Of a stretch of DNA of 64,000 nt, positions 25,559 to 34,296 are shown in pieces. Both the position numbers and the translations under genes were made by a program. The DNA comes from Rhodospirillales bacterium. GTDB lineage: Bacteria > Pseudomonadota > Alphaproteobacteria > Rhodospirillales > Defluviicoccaceae. Below the pieces are notes generated by a model. It made no database searches and had not been told where the DNA came from. It saw nothing but the letters and a program-made list of their open reading frames with translations. Location: assembly GCA_016710335.1 (NCBI GenBank), contig JADJXQ010000008.1, positions 72,067 to 136,066 of the forward strand, given 5' to 3'. Position 1 is the stretch's first letter; the number at the start of each line of letters is the position of its first letter.

Positions 25559-27543
25559 GCCGAGCACCTGTCCGACGGCGCTTCGACGCCGTAGCGGAGG
25601 CGGGTCCTCCGCCACATCGCTTCGAAGGACGCTTCCAACTCCCGCATTCTGCGGTCGGGATCGAACAGCGGCGCTTGTTGCAGATGGCTGGGCAGGGCGC
25701 CGCGCAGTCGCTGTCTTTCCACCGGATCCGCCGCCCAGGCGACGGCGGCCTGCACGTACTGAGCGAGGTCGGCGGCGACCATGCGATCAGCCAAGCCGAG
25801 ATGGTGGATGACGCTGGCGGCGTAGCGGGCGTGGCGGCCGCGGCCGGCCGGGCAAATGACCGGAATACCGGCCGCGAGGGCGTCGACTACGGATTGCGGG
25901 TCGGGAGAGGCAAACGGCAGCAGAGCGACGTCGCCGCAGGCGTAGAACGCCGCACCATCGTCCTCGCTCACCACATCGACGCGGTCGGCGAGGCCAAAGT
26001 TGCCGAACATGCCAATCATCCGGGCGAGGTTGTCCGTCGCCTGAAAGTCATGGTTCTTGAGCACAAGGACGGAGCCGGGAAGCGTGTGCAGGATGTGTGC
26101 CCAGGCTTCGATGGTGCGGCCGTCGAGATCGCCAAGGGACGCATCTGCCGCCAGCACCAACTGATCGTCTTCGGTTCGCGCTTTTGTCGCCCGGTTGGCC
26201 AACGGAGGCACGGCGACGACGGCGCCGCCGGCGAGCATTTCCGGCTCTTCCCTGAGTTCCGACGCGACTGCCGGATCCGGATCGACGAAGCGGTCGGTCA
26301 ACAAGAAGTCCATGGCGGCGAGGCCGGTGCCATAGGGCGTGTAGAGCCAAGCGACCTGACATGGCGCCATCCGCCCGCCGAACGCGGAGAGCAGTCGGGG
26401 AGCGGTGAATCCGGCGGCATCGACCAGGACGTCCACCCCCTCGGCGATGACCATGGCCTGCAGGGTCGCGGGGTCCACTCCCTCCACGTCTTGCCAGCGA
26501 TCGAAGCACTTCTGGAACGGAACGTTGGCGGCGTCGGTCAGGGTGCCGAAGCCGAAGCCGACAGCCTGATAGAGCCCGGCGTTGCGTCGACCGAGAATGC
26601 GGGCGACGGCTTGTCCCTGCCCGCTCGCGCCCAGGCCGCCAACCACGTAGCCGATGGTCGAAAGCACGCCGCCCGCGCGGCGCAGGACGGTCTCGCCGGC
26701 ACTGGCGGAGGTCGCAACGCCGAAGCGGCGCCCCCACGCCTGGAAGTCGGCAGCCAGGTCATCGGGGCGGGCGGCGCTGTCACCGAGTGCGTCCAGCAAC
26801 GGCGCCGAGTGGATGGCGGGATCGTGCGGCTCCAGCGACTGGGCCCAACGGTGGCAGGCTCCCGCTTCGTCGCGCTCACCGATCTGGGAGAGAGCCTTTC
26901 CGAGCAGGCTCGCAAGCTCCGGATCATCCGGCAACAGGTGGCGCGCTGCCCGCAGCGCTTCGACCGCGGCGCGCGGCACTCCTTGCTCCAGCAAAGACCT
27001 CCCGAGGCCCAGATGCGCCTCGCGGTCGGCCGGCTCGAAGGCCAGGTGCTGGCGAAACCACCGCTCGGCCTCCCGCCACTGGCCAGCGACGAGATGCCGG
27101 GTGGCTCGTTTCAGCAACGGCCGCTCGGACATCGTCTCCAGCACATGCGCGAAGGACGGAATAGATGGCGGCACCAACGCCCGAAGCTCCGGCGACGCCG
27201 GCAACGCCGTCGCGAGCTTTGCGTAGTACACGGCGATATTGAAGTCTCCGGCCATACCGTGGGCGACGGCGAGCAGGTCGGCGCATTCGCCGGCGTTCAA
27301 GCCACTCTCCATAGCCCGCAGCGCCAGACCCGCCCCGGCAGCCAGATCTTGCCCAACGATGGCCAGCGTGGCCTGCACAAACAGAGCCTCGGCGCACTCC
27401 GGGTCCGATTCCAGCAGCAACGCTGCACGAGCTGCGACCTCGGCCCAGTCCTGCCGTTCGGCGCTGGTGGTGGCGGCGTCGAGGAAGCCCCTGACGCCCT
27501 CGTGGCGGCCGTCACCCGCCGTCATGACGTCGGACGACGGCAC
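25555..27543 (-). CDS. FlmG-like TPR plus GT41-type glycosyltransferase
   Basis: A 662-residue protein. Residues about 20-240 are tetratricopeptide-like (for example AHLGLGRSLLEQGVPRAAVE and ELASLLGKALSQIGERDEAG). Residues about 270-645 resemble O-GlcNAc-transferase-like GT41 domains: DVLVDAAGFTAPRLL, then CQVAWLYTPYGTGLAAMDF. Caulobacter FlmG has the same plan and glycosylates flagellins with pseudaminic acid, recognising them by its TPRs. Start is GTG abutting flaF, with ATG seven codons later as an alternative. Function is inferred from architecture and position. Confidence 0.8.
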   Translation of the reverse strand: MPSSDVMTAGDGRHEGVRGFLDAATTSAERQDWAEVAARAALLLESDPECAEALFVQATLAIVGQDLAAGAGLALRAMESGLNAGECADLLAVAHGMAGDFNIAVYYAKLATALPASPELRALVPPSIPSFAHVLETMSERPLLKRATRHLVAGQWREAERWFRQHLAFEPADREAHLGLGRSLLEQGVPRAAVEALRAARHLLPDDPELASLLGKALSQIGERDEAGACHRWAQSLEPHDPAIHSAPLLDALGDSAARPDDLAADFQAWGRRFGVATSASAGETVLRRAGGVLSTIGYVVGGLGASGQGQAVARILGRRNAGLYQAVGFGFGTLTDAANVPFQKCFDRWQDVEGVDPATLQAMVIAEGVDVLVDAAGFTAPRLLSAFGGRMAPCQVAWLYTPYGTGLAAMDFLLTDRFVDPDPAVASELREEPEMLAGGAVVAVPPLANRATKARTEDDQLVLAADASLGDLDGRTIEAWAHILHTLPGSVLVLKNHDFQATDNLARMIGMFGNFGLADRVDVVSEDDGAAFYACGDVALLPFASPDPQSVVDALAAGIPVICPAGRGRHARYAASVIHHLGLADRMVAADLAQYVQAAVAWAADPVERQRLRGALPSHLQQAPLFDPDRRMRELEASFEAMWRRTRLRYGVEAPSDRCSA

Positions 27544-27987
27544 CTAGGCGGATACGGTCAAGCTGGCGAAGGCGGGCGCCGGGCGGGTCGCCGGAGCGGC
27601 GGCAGCAATGTCATTGGACGCCGGTTCGGGGATCTCGTTCAGGCCCCCCGCCAGCTCACGGTTGATCGAAATGAGGATATCGAGCTTATCCGGCACCGGC
27701 CTGGCCACCAGCTCGACCGAGTGCTTGTCGACAAAATTGGCCAGCGAAAGGACATTGGCGCGCACACTTTCGGGCACCATGCAGTTGGGATCCAGCAACT
27801 CCGCCTGGAAAATTGTCCATAACCGCCAGTTGAGGCGGACCGCGGCGAGGATGGCCGCGCGGTCATTGGCCTCCCGCGCGTCTTTCAAGCGCAATGCAGC
27901 CTGCGTCAGCGCCCAAGCCTCGGTCGCCCTCGGATTTCCCGGTTGCGGCGTCGACGTGTAGCTCTTTATCAAGTTGGTGTTGGGCAT
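27544..27987 (-). CDS. flaF: Flagellar biosynthesis regulator FlaF
   Basis: A 147-residue FlaF protein: ATEAWALTQAALRLKDAREA near the start, RLNWRLWTIFQAELLDPNC near 50 and LDILISINRELAGGL near 103. FlaF works with FlbT in coupling flagellin synthesis to assembly. Its start (ATG 27987) lies inside flbT, giving a 125-base overlap in a different frame; the family's N-terminal block is encoded within that overlap, so a later start is unlikely. The C-terminal 35 residues are Pro/Ala-rich and variable. Confidence 0.88.
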   Translation of the reverse strand: MPNTNLIKSYTSTPQPGNPRATEAWALTQAALRLKDAREANDRAAILAAVRLNWRLWTIFQAELLDPNCMVPESVRANVLSLANFVDKHSVELVARPVPDKLDILISINRELAGGLNEIPEPASNDIAAAAPATRPAPAFASLTVSA

Positions 27988-28369
27988 GGGTCAGGACCTT
28001 TCCCTCGTGTTTGATCAGCTCCTGGGCCTTCTTCAGCGCGGCGTAGTATTGCTCGTTCTCCACTGCCGCCAGGATGGCCGCGACGATGCTGCGCGCGCTC
28101 GGCGCTGCATGGAGATAACTTGCAACCAGCTCGTTAAAAGTGCGTAAATGGGCGCCACGCCGCTCCGGGAAGAGGTAGACGCACTGCAGGGCGTAGTACA
28201 CGCGGCTGGCCGGCGTGACCGCATCGTCCGGCGCCAGGATGTCTTCGGAGCGCAGCACGGCGGCTTCGTTCTTGAGGATAAGGCTGATCGTCTTGCCCGA
28301 CGCGTTCTCGACGACGGCGCCGTTGAGAATGATCTGCTGGTCTTTCTTGATGTGGATCACCAGGGCCAT
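27863..28369 (-). CDS. flbT: Flagellin translation repressor FlbT
   Basis: Post-transcriptional regulator that binds the flagellin mRNA leader. The 168-residue product shows the FlbT pattern: IKKDQQIILNGAVVENASGK at the start, then EDILAPDDAVTPASRVYYAL. Caulobacter FlbT is about 140 residues; here the C-terminal 40 codons run through the start of flaF in another frame. ATG follows GAGGGAAC. It lies directly downstream of the flagellin gene and its terminator. Confidence 0.9.
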   Translation of the reverse strand: MALVIHIKKDQQIILNGAVVENASGKTISLILKNEAAVLRSEDILAPDDAVTPASRVYYALQCVYLFPERRGAHLRTFNELVASYLHAAPSARSIVAAILAAVENEQYYAALKKAQELIKHEGKVLTHAQHQLDKELHVDAATGKSEGDRGLGADAGCIALERRAGGQ

Positions 28370-28505
28370 TGCATGTTCCCTCTTGCGACCGCGTCATGAC
28401 TGCGGGGGCATGGTCGTCGGCCACCCACAACCATTGCCGGCGAAGCTGCGATATATAACCCGTTAAAGGTGCTTGTGGTCCAGACAAATATCGTAATACG
28501 GACAG

Positions 28506-28533
28506 AAAAAGGGGGAGGCGCAAGGCCTCCCCC
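28506..28533 (-). terminator. Rho-independent terminator of the flagellin gene
   Basis: On the minus strand a perfect 9-base stem (GGGGGAGGC with GCCTCCCCC, 28511-28519 and 28525-28533) with a 5-base loop is followed by five T residues. It starts 24 bases after the flagellin stop, so most flagellin transcripts should end before flbT. Confidence 0.93.
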
Positions 28534-28556
28534 GGGCGAATCGCCGTCTGCAGCGT

Positions 28557-29468
28557 CTACCGGAAGAGCTGCATGATCGACTGTTCTGCCTGGCCCGCGA
28601 ACGCCAGGGCCTGGGTCCCGATCTGCTGCCGGGTCTGAAGGGCGACCAGGTTGGCCCCTTCTTCGTTAAGGTTCGCCAGCGACAGCTTGTCGGCGCCGAC
28701 CTGCAGCTTGTTGACGTACTCGGACGTGAAGTCGAGCCGCACCTTTAGGATGGATGCATTGGCGGCCATCGTCGCGGACTTCGAGCGCAAGTTGGAGATC
28801 GTGCTTTCCAGGCTCTTGATCGCGGTATCGGCGACGGCATTGAAGTCGGCCAGTTGAGTAGCAGCCGAGAAGGCGGCCACGCTTAAGCCGGCAGAAATGC
28901 CCAAGGCGCAAGCGATCTGGACGCCGCTGAACGCGCTGACGCCGAGACTGGCGCCGGCGGTATCCTGGAAGTAGGCCTCGGCGTTGAAGTTGACGCCGTT
29001 GATGTCGAGCTTGGAGTCGGCCTTGTCGCTGAAACGGACGCTCAAGGTCGAGGCGCTGCTGTTGAGCAGGTTGAGGCCTTTGTAGCTGGCGTCGTCGACC
29101 AGGTTCTGGATCTGCTGAGCCAACTCGGCCAACTGCGCTCCGGCCTCGGCGCGCTGGGACTGGGTCTGGCTGCGCGCCGCGTCGATGATACCCTTCATCT
29201 GCTGCGTCAGCTCTTCCATCGCGGAGGTCGCCTCGAGCGCCGTCTCCAGCGCGCTAACACCCTGGTCGATGCCGTCCTTGCGCTCGGAAAGGTCCGAGGC
29301 ACGATCACTCAATGATTTGGATGCAAAATACTTCACTGCACTGTCGATCGGGCTGGAAACGGACATGCCGGTGGCAAGGCGATTCTGCGTACGGCCGATC
29401 AGGTCCGAGGTGGACTGCAGGGTAAGGAGGTTTGTACGAACGGAAGAGGAAAGAACGATACCCGCCAT
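28557..29468 (-). CDS. Flagellin
   Basis: Filament subunit, 303 residues. The N-terminal D0/D1 helices (SSSVRTNLLTLQSTSDLIGR, RLATGMSVSSPIDSA) and the C-terminal helices (ANLNEEGANLVALQTRQQIG and AFAGQAEQSIMQLF) are conserved; only a short surface domain (about 140-200) separates them. One Cys near residue 187 is unusual for an exported filament protein. GGAG lies about 9 bases before the ATG. Ser and Thr in the short central domain are candidate glycosylation sites for the adjacent Maf and FlmG-like proteins. Confidence 0.95.
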   Translation of the reverse strand: MAGIVLSSSVRTNLLTLQSTSDLIGRTQNRLATGMSVSSPIDSAVKYFASKSLSDRASDLSERKDGIDQGVSALETALEATSAMEELTQQMKGIIDAARSQTQSQRAEAGAQLAELAQQIQNLVDDASYKGLNLLNSSASTLSVRFSDKADSKLDINGVNFNAEAYFQDTAGASLGVSAFSGVQIACALGISAGLSVAAFSAATQLADFNAVADTAIKSLESTISNLRSKSATMAANASILKVRLDFTSEYVNKLQVGADKLSLANLNEEGANLVALQTRQQIGTQALAFAGQAEQSIMQLFR

Positions 29469-29784
29469 GATAAGGCTCCATTTCTAGGGCTCGAGGGTGA
29501 GGCGCATTCTCGCGCCGACAACTATGGACTGTAACAACCTAAACGTGTTTTGTCCAGCGTTATTTCTCGCAAAGAGGGTTTTTTTTGCAGTGCTACCGCT
29601 TTTGCGTGAACTTGCGCGGTGCCGGAAAAAATTGCCGGTGCAGGTCTGCCCATGTCCGCCCCATCGTCACTCGCTGACGCCACAACTAATTGCAACGTAA
29701 GACTTTTATCCGCGTGCCGGATTGGCCCGGTGATTGCTCCCGGTCGTATGGATCTGGTGCAGATCATGATGGAGACCGATCAAG
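29469..29784. other. Divergent flagellin/fliK intergenic region
   Basis: 316 bases without a gene between two divergent start codons. It holds a sigma-54-type promoter toward fliK (29723-29737) and an AT-richer patch with a run of eight T at 29579-29587. On the flagellin side I find CGGCACCGCGCAAGT, which has the -24 GG but not the -12 GC, so no convincing promoter is assigned there. The long flagellin leader could be the FlbT target. Confidence 0.5.
29723..29737 (+). promoter_or_regulatory. Sigma-54-type promoter for fliK
   Basis: TGGCCCGGTGATTGC matches TGGCACGNNNNTTGC with a single A to C change and correct -24/-12 spacing. It lies 48 bases before the fliK ATG and probably drives fliK, flgD and flgE, which are closely spaced and end at a terminator. 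Confidence 0.75.
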
Positions 29785-31593
29785 ATGGACGCTTCGACCC
29801 CGCCGGACCTCGATCGAACAACAACGTATGCGCGCGTCTATAGACAGTTCTCGACGCTGACGACCGGGGCGTCCGCCTTCGCCGCCGCGAACGCGGCCGG
29901 CGGCGGCGGCGCGTTCGAGGGTCTGCTCGTCGACGCGATGTCTGGCCGTGAAGGACGTGTCCCGGCGGATACAACGCCGCTTCCGGAACGCTCGCTCCCG
30001 CCGGCAGCGAAAATCGAAGCGGCGACGCCTGGTCGCCGCGACCAGCGCGAGCACGCTTCCGAACGCGCCGGTGCGCCCGGCGGTGACCGGGCCGAGGAGC
30101 CAAGAGAAACCGCCGCTGCGGATCGTTCGGAACATCGAACGCCGCAATCCCGGCGCGGCGACGCCGCGCGTGATCGGGACGTGGCGACCCGCGAGACGGA
30201 TGAGCAGCCAGGTGCGGCGCAGAACGCCGACCCCTCCGGCGGGGCGGAAATGGTGGTAGCGGCAGTAGCGGAATCGTCGCCAGCGGGGTCGACGCCCGCT
30301 TCCGTGGCGGCCGCCGGATACCCCTTCGTGCCCGCGGCTGCCGGCACCGGGGGCGAAGCGACGGAACTGCCTTTCGCTACCGGTGAGGGTATGCGTCCGG
30401 CGGAGACCGAAGCCGATGCCGCAGAAGGACCCGCCGCGGCAGCGAAGACCAACATCACGCCGGCTGCCGGCGCGCCCGCCACCGCCGTCGATGCGGGAGT
30501 CGACGCCGGGGAAAGACGGGCGACGCCGGAGATGGACCGCAGCGCTGCGGGAGGCCAACCGGCTCCCGCCTCGCCACACCGTCCGGCGGCGGTGCTGCCC
30601 CCTGCTCCCGCCCCCGTATCGGGCGAGCCCACGCAGCCCCCTGCCGCGGCCGGCAACGCTGGCGCGGCGGCCGACCCGCGTCTGGCGCAGGCGACGATCA
30701 ACGTCACCAGGAACGCGGAGGCGCTGCAGTCGTCCCCCCTGTCCGCTCTCATCGCAGCGTCTGATCTCGTCGGCGCCGGCGCGTCGGAAATGACGCAGCA
30801 GCGCCGCAAATCGACACCCGGGAACACCGCCGCCGCGCAACAAGCGGCGGCGGCCACCAAGGCGGGAACACCAGGAGCGACAATTCCTGTCGCTGCTGCC
30901 GCTGCCCTGGCCGGGCAGCCTGCCGCGGGACAGCCGGGGACTCAGCCCGCGTCACCGGCCATGTTCGGCAGCACCGGCGCCACGGCAGGCGCCACTCAAC
31001 AGGCCGGCGAGCGGCCGTCGCTTCCGGGCGCCGGTTTCGCCACGGCGTCGCCGGCCGGCGAGGCTCTTGGGGACGGCGCGGCGGGAACATCCCACGGCCG
31101 TTTCGCCGAGGCACTCAGGGCGGATCTGAAGGCCGAACACCCGAGCGGCCCGGTCCCCCGCAAGCCCGGCCTCGGCGATCAGGTGTCGGTGCACATCACC
31201 AAGGCGATCAAGAACGGCATTGACCGCATCGACATCCAGCTCAAGCCCCAGTCTCTCGGGCGCATCGACGTGCATCTGGAAATGACCGGCGACGGGCGGG
31301 TCACCGCCACCGTCACCGCGGAAACCCGTCAGGCGCTCGAACTCTTACAGAACGACTCCCGGGCGCTTGAACAGGCGTTGCAGCAGGCCGGCCTCAAGAC
31401 AGACTCGAACAGCCTCAATTTCAACCTGCGCGGCCAAGCCAACAGCCACGGAGAGCAGCGTTCGCCCCATGGCGGCAATGGCGGGGGGAGTGCGGCCGAA
31501 GGCGGGCACGACACTGGGACTGACGGCAGCGGCGGGTGGTCCCCCGCCGAGTCCGGAGCGGCCGGCGCCGGGCGCCTCGACATTCGCGCATGA
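29785..31593 (+). CDS. fliK: Flagellar hook-length control protein FliK
   Basis: Molecular ruler and export-specificity switch, 602 residues. The first 430 residues are low-complexity Ala/Pro/Gly/Thr-rich, as expected for the ruler part. The C-terminal Flg_hook domain (about 445-545) is conserved: GIDRIDIQLKPQSLGRIDVH, then DGRVTATVTAETRQALELL. A disordered Gly-rich tail follows. GGAGA precedes the ATG. Exported through the flagellar channel. Antisense frames are open because of the high GC and are not genes. Confidence 0.88.
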   Translation: MDASTPPDLDRTTTYARVYRQFSTLTTGASAFAAANAAGGGGAFEGLLVDAMSGREGRVPADTTPLPERSLPPAAKIEAATPGRRDQREHASERAGAPGGDRAEEPRETAAADRSEHRTPQSRRGDAARDRDVATRETDEQPGAAQNADPSGGAEMVVAAVAESSPAGSTPASVAAAGYPFVPAAAGTGGEATELPFATGEGMRPAETEADAAEGPAAAAKTNITPAAGAPATAVDAGVDAGERRATPEMDRSAAGGQPAPASPHRPAAVLPPAPAPVSGEPTQPPAAAGNAGAAADPRLAQATINVTRNAEALQSSPLSALIAASDLVGAGASEMTQQRRKSTPGNTAAAQQAAAATKAGTPGATIPVAAAAALAGQPAAGQPGTQPASPAMFGSTGATAGATQQAGERPSLPGAGFATASPAGEALGDGAAGTSHGRFAEALRADLKAEHPSGPVPRKPGLGDQVSVHITKAIKNGIDRIDIQLKPQSLGRIDVHLEMTGDGRVTATVTAETRQALELLQNDSRALEQALQQAGLKTDSNSLNFNLRGQANSHGEQRSPHGGNGGGSAAEGGHDTGTDGSGGWSPAESGAAGAGRLDIRA

Positions 31594-31618
31594 CGTTATC
31601 TGAAGGCGGAGCCACACG

Positions 31619-32329
31619 ATGATCATCGACAGTGCTGCGACAACCACGGCGACCGCGACCGGCAAGGCCGGTGCCGATCAGCAGAGGCTCGAGGAGGATC
31701 TCTTCAACTTCCTCAATCTGCTCGTGACTCAGCTTCAGGCCCAGGATCCGCTGGACCCGATGGACGCCAACGAATTCACCTCGCAACTGGTGCAGTTCGC
31801 CAACGTCGAGCAGCAGATCTACCAGAACTCGCACCTGGAGACCTTGGTCGGACTGCAGGAAAGCAACCAGGCCGCCGCCATGGTCAACTATCTCGGCACG
31901 ATGGTGGAAGCTGAAGGTAAGAGCTTCACCCTGGCGGACGGTGGGGCGCAGGCCTCCTATACCCTCCCCGAAACGGCGCTGGAGACGACGCTGGTCGTGA
32001 AGAACGACCGCGGGCAGCCGGTCTACACCATCGGCGGCGAAACCGGCGCTGGGCGCCACTCCTTCGAGTGGGACGGCCACGATGCCGACGGTCGCCCGCT
32101 GCCGGACGGTGTCTACACCCTGGACGTTTCGGCGAAACATGGCGACCAGTCGCCAATGCCGGTTTCGCAAACGGTGTACGGCCGCATTACCGGCGCCGCC
32201 GCCGACGGCGGTCGCGCCGTCCTGTTCATGGGCGACGTCCAGATCCCCATGGAAGACGTGCTTTCCGTAAGGGAACCCGAACGGCAAGTCACCGACCGCG
32301 GCGAGCCCGCGTCCGATTCCGAAGCCTAG
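31619..32329 (+). CDS. flgD: Flagellar hook-capping protein FlgD
   Basis: Scaffold at the hook tip, 236 residues. The conserved N-terminal block FLNLLVTQLQAQDPLDPMDA near residue 35 and EFTSQLVQFANVEQQ identify it. The following region has the FlgD Ig/Tudor-like strands (HSFEWDGHDADGRPLPDGVY). Only 25 bases separate it from fliK and 33 from flgE, consistent with one operon. Confidence 0.95.
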   Translation: MIIDSAATTTATATGKAGADQQRLEEDLFNFLNLLVTQLQAQDPLDPMDANEFTSQLVQFANVEQQIYQNSHLETLVGLQESNQAAAMVNYLGTMVEAEGKSFTLADGGAQASYTLPETALETTLVVKNDRGQPVYTIGGETGAGRHSFEWDGHDADGRPLPDGVYTLDVSAKHGDQSPMPVSQTVYGRITGAAADGGRAVLFMGDVQIPMEDVLSVREPERQVTDRGEPASDSEA

Positions 32330-32362
32330 ATTCAAGCCTGATCTCAAGACAGGAGACTATCG

Positions 32363-34108
32363 ATGAGCTTGTTTGGTGCACTCAACGCCGGCGTTTCCGG
32401 CCTCACCGCCCAGAGCAGCGCCATGGGCGCCATTGCCGACAACATCACCAACGTGAACACCGTCGGCTACAAGGAAACCGAAACCAGCTTCATGACCCTG
32501 GTCACCGCCCAGGCTTCGAGCACGTTCCATTCAGCCGGCGGCGTACAGGCCCGGCCGCTGACCTTGAACGGCGCGCAGGGGCTGTTGCAGTCGACCACCT
32601 CGCAGACCGACCTGGCGATTTCCGGCGACGGCTTTTTCCTTGTCAACGAAGCGAGCCAGCCCGGCAACGGCGACGAGTTTCTCTATACCCGTGCTGGCTC
32701 CTTCTATAAGGACGAGCAGGGCTACCTCCGCAACACTGCCGGCTTCTATCTGCAAGGCTGGCCGGTCGACGTCCTGGGCAATACGGTGCTACCGTCCGGC
32801 AGCGGCGCCGCTCAGACTAATCGGAACATCATCTCTCCCGACTTCTTCGAAACCGTCAACCTCGACCGCGTCGGCGGCACCGCCACGCCGACCTCCAGCA
32901 TCGCACTCGGGGCCAATCTCCCGGCCAGCGCCGCGGTCGGTGATCAGCACACCATCGACGTCCGGATGTTCAACAGCCTCGGCAACGCCACCGGCATCAG
33001 CTTCCAGTTCAACAAGTCGGCAGCGAACCAGTGGGACCTGCGGCTGGAACCACCGTCCCATGCCGCCGCTGCCACCGTCTATGACAACTCCGGCACCGGC
33101 GTCTATCAGAGCGTCGGCCAGCTCGAGTTCACCGGCGACCCGACGACCTGGGCGCCCGGCACGACCAGCGTCGACATCAACGGCAACACCTACACCTACG
33201 GCACTGCGTCGTGGCCCAACGCAGGCGTCACCAACCTTGCCGACGCCGTCGCCGGCCTCGTCGCCTCCGTCAAGGCGAGCGACGCCGAATTTGCAGGGGC
33301 CGCGGGAGACCATGTCATCGCCACCAAGCCAGGTGATCCGACCGCCATTATCATCACCGGCGGCACCGTTACCGGAGGGGCGGCGGAGGATGTCACGGTC
33401 GACCTCAGTAACCTGAAGGACGCCAACGGGAAGGCGGTGACCGCCCAGGGCGCCTCATCGAGCATTGTCGCCAATGCGTCCACGTTCGTCGTCAAGCAGA
33501 AGACGGTGACCGGGCCCGCCATCCAGTTTTCTGCCGACGGCCTGCCGATGGCGTTCAACGCCAGCGAGTTGGCCATTGTTGGTTTCACCGACGGAGCCGG
33601 GGATATGAACGAGACCGACATCGACTCCGACGGCTTCGCGGACATTCACCGCATCTCGCTCGATTTCGGCACCCCCGGCGAACCAATGGGCATTACCCAG
33701 TTCGGCCAGGATTTCACCCCTGGCTTCACGCAGCAGAACGGCGCCCAGTTCGGCAGCTTTGCCGGGCTCTCGGTTTCCGAGGACGGGCTGCTCACCGCCA
33801 TCTTCGACAACGGCCAAATGCGGCCGATCTTTCAGCTTCCGGTGGTGACGTTCACCAGCCCGGCCGGGCTCAGCAGCCGCTCCGGCAACGTGTTCAACGC
33901 CACCGCGGCGTCGGGCGAGCCGATCCTCAGGATTGCCGGCACCAGCCCGGCTGGCACCATCAACCAAAGCGCCCTGGAGGGCTCGACCGTCGACATCGGC
34001 ACCCAGTTCTCGGACATGATCATCGTCCAGCGTGCCTACTCCGCGTCGACGCGGGTGATCTCGACATCCGACGAAATGCTCGAGGAACTGATGCGCATCA
34101 AGCGGTAA
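32363..34108 (+). CDS. flgE: Flagellar hook protein FlgE
   Basis: Main hook subunit, 581 residues. It starts MSLFGALNAGVSGLTAQSSA with NITNVNTVGYKETETSF, contains DLAISGDGFFLVNE near residue 80, and ends with TQFSDMIIVQRAYSASTRVI and the terminal helix. The middle is expanded relative to the enteric hook (about 402 residues). AGGAG lies 8-12 bases before the ATG. A strong hairpin follows, closing the fliK-flgD-flgE unit. This, rather than the divergent paralogue at 11011, is the likely structural hook gene since it follows flgD. Confidence 0.94.
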   Translation: MSLFGALNAGVSGLTAQSSAMGAIADNITNVNTVGYKETETSFMTLVTAQASSTFHSAGGVQARPLTLNGAQGLLQSTTSQTDLAISGDGFFLVNEASQPGNGDEFLYTRAGSFYKDEQGYLRNTAGFYLQGWPVDVLGNTVLPSGSGAAQTNRNIISPDFFETVNLDRVGGTATPTSSIALGANLPASAAVGDQHTIDVRMFNSLGNATGISFQFNKSAANQWDLRLEPPSHAAAATVYDNSGTGVYQSVGQLEFTGDPTTWAPGTTSVDINGNTYTYGTASWPNAGVTNLADAVAGLVASVKASDAEFAGAAGDHVIATKPGDPTAIIITGGTVTGGAAEDVTVDLSNLKDANGKAVTAQGASSSIVANASTFVVKQKTVTGPAIQFSADGLPMAFNASELAIVGFTDGAGDMNETDIDSDGFADIHRISLDFGTPGEPMGITQFGQDFTPGFTQQNGAQFGSFAGLSVSEDGLLTAIFDNGQMRPIFQLPVVTFTSPAGLSSRSGNVFNATAASGEPILRIAGTSPAGTINQSALEGSTVDIGTQFSDMIIVQRAYSASTRVISTSDEMLEELMRIKR

Positions 34109-34145
34109 CGTTGAACCGGTTCGGCTGAAGGCATGAAATCCCAGG

Positions 34146-34174
34146 CGGGGCCCCGACAGCGAGTTGGGGCCCCG
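34146..34174 (+). terminator. Hairpin terminator after flgE
   Basis: CGGGGCCCC (34146-34154) and GGGGCCCCG (34166-34174) form a perfect 9-base stem with an 11-base loop, 37 bases after the flgE stop. No immediate T run follows (a TTTT lies 16 bases later), so it may need Rho or act as an mRNA 3' stabiliser. Confidence 0.75.
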
Positions 34175-34296
34175 TTGAGGATACTCATTTTAGTCAATTA
34201 AGTCAGCGGATTGCCTGCTTAATGATTGATTTCGTTAGCCTGTTTTTAAATCGGCTGCGCAACAATTCCCTCACTCAAGGCGACGAGAAAGGCCAG

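Noticed and set aside
29600..29660. Sigma-54 promoter for flagellin on the minus strand
   Set aside because: CGGCACCGCGCAAGT keeps the -24 GG but has GT instead of GC at -12.
29838..30860. Minus-strand ORF of 340 codons opposite fliK
   Set aside because: Low-complexity antisense of an Ala/Pro-rich gene; fliK has the conserved C-terminal hook domain and a promoter.
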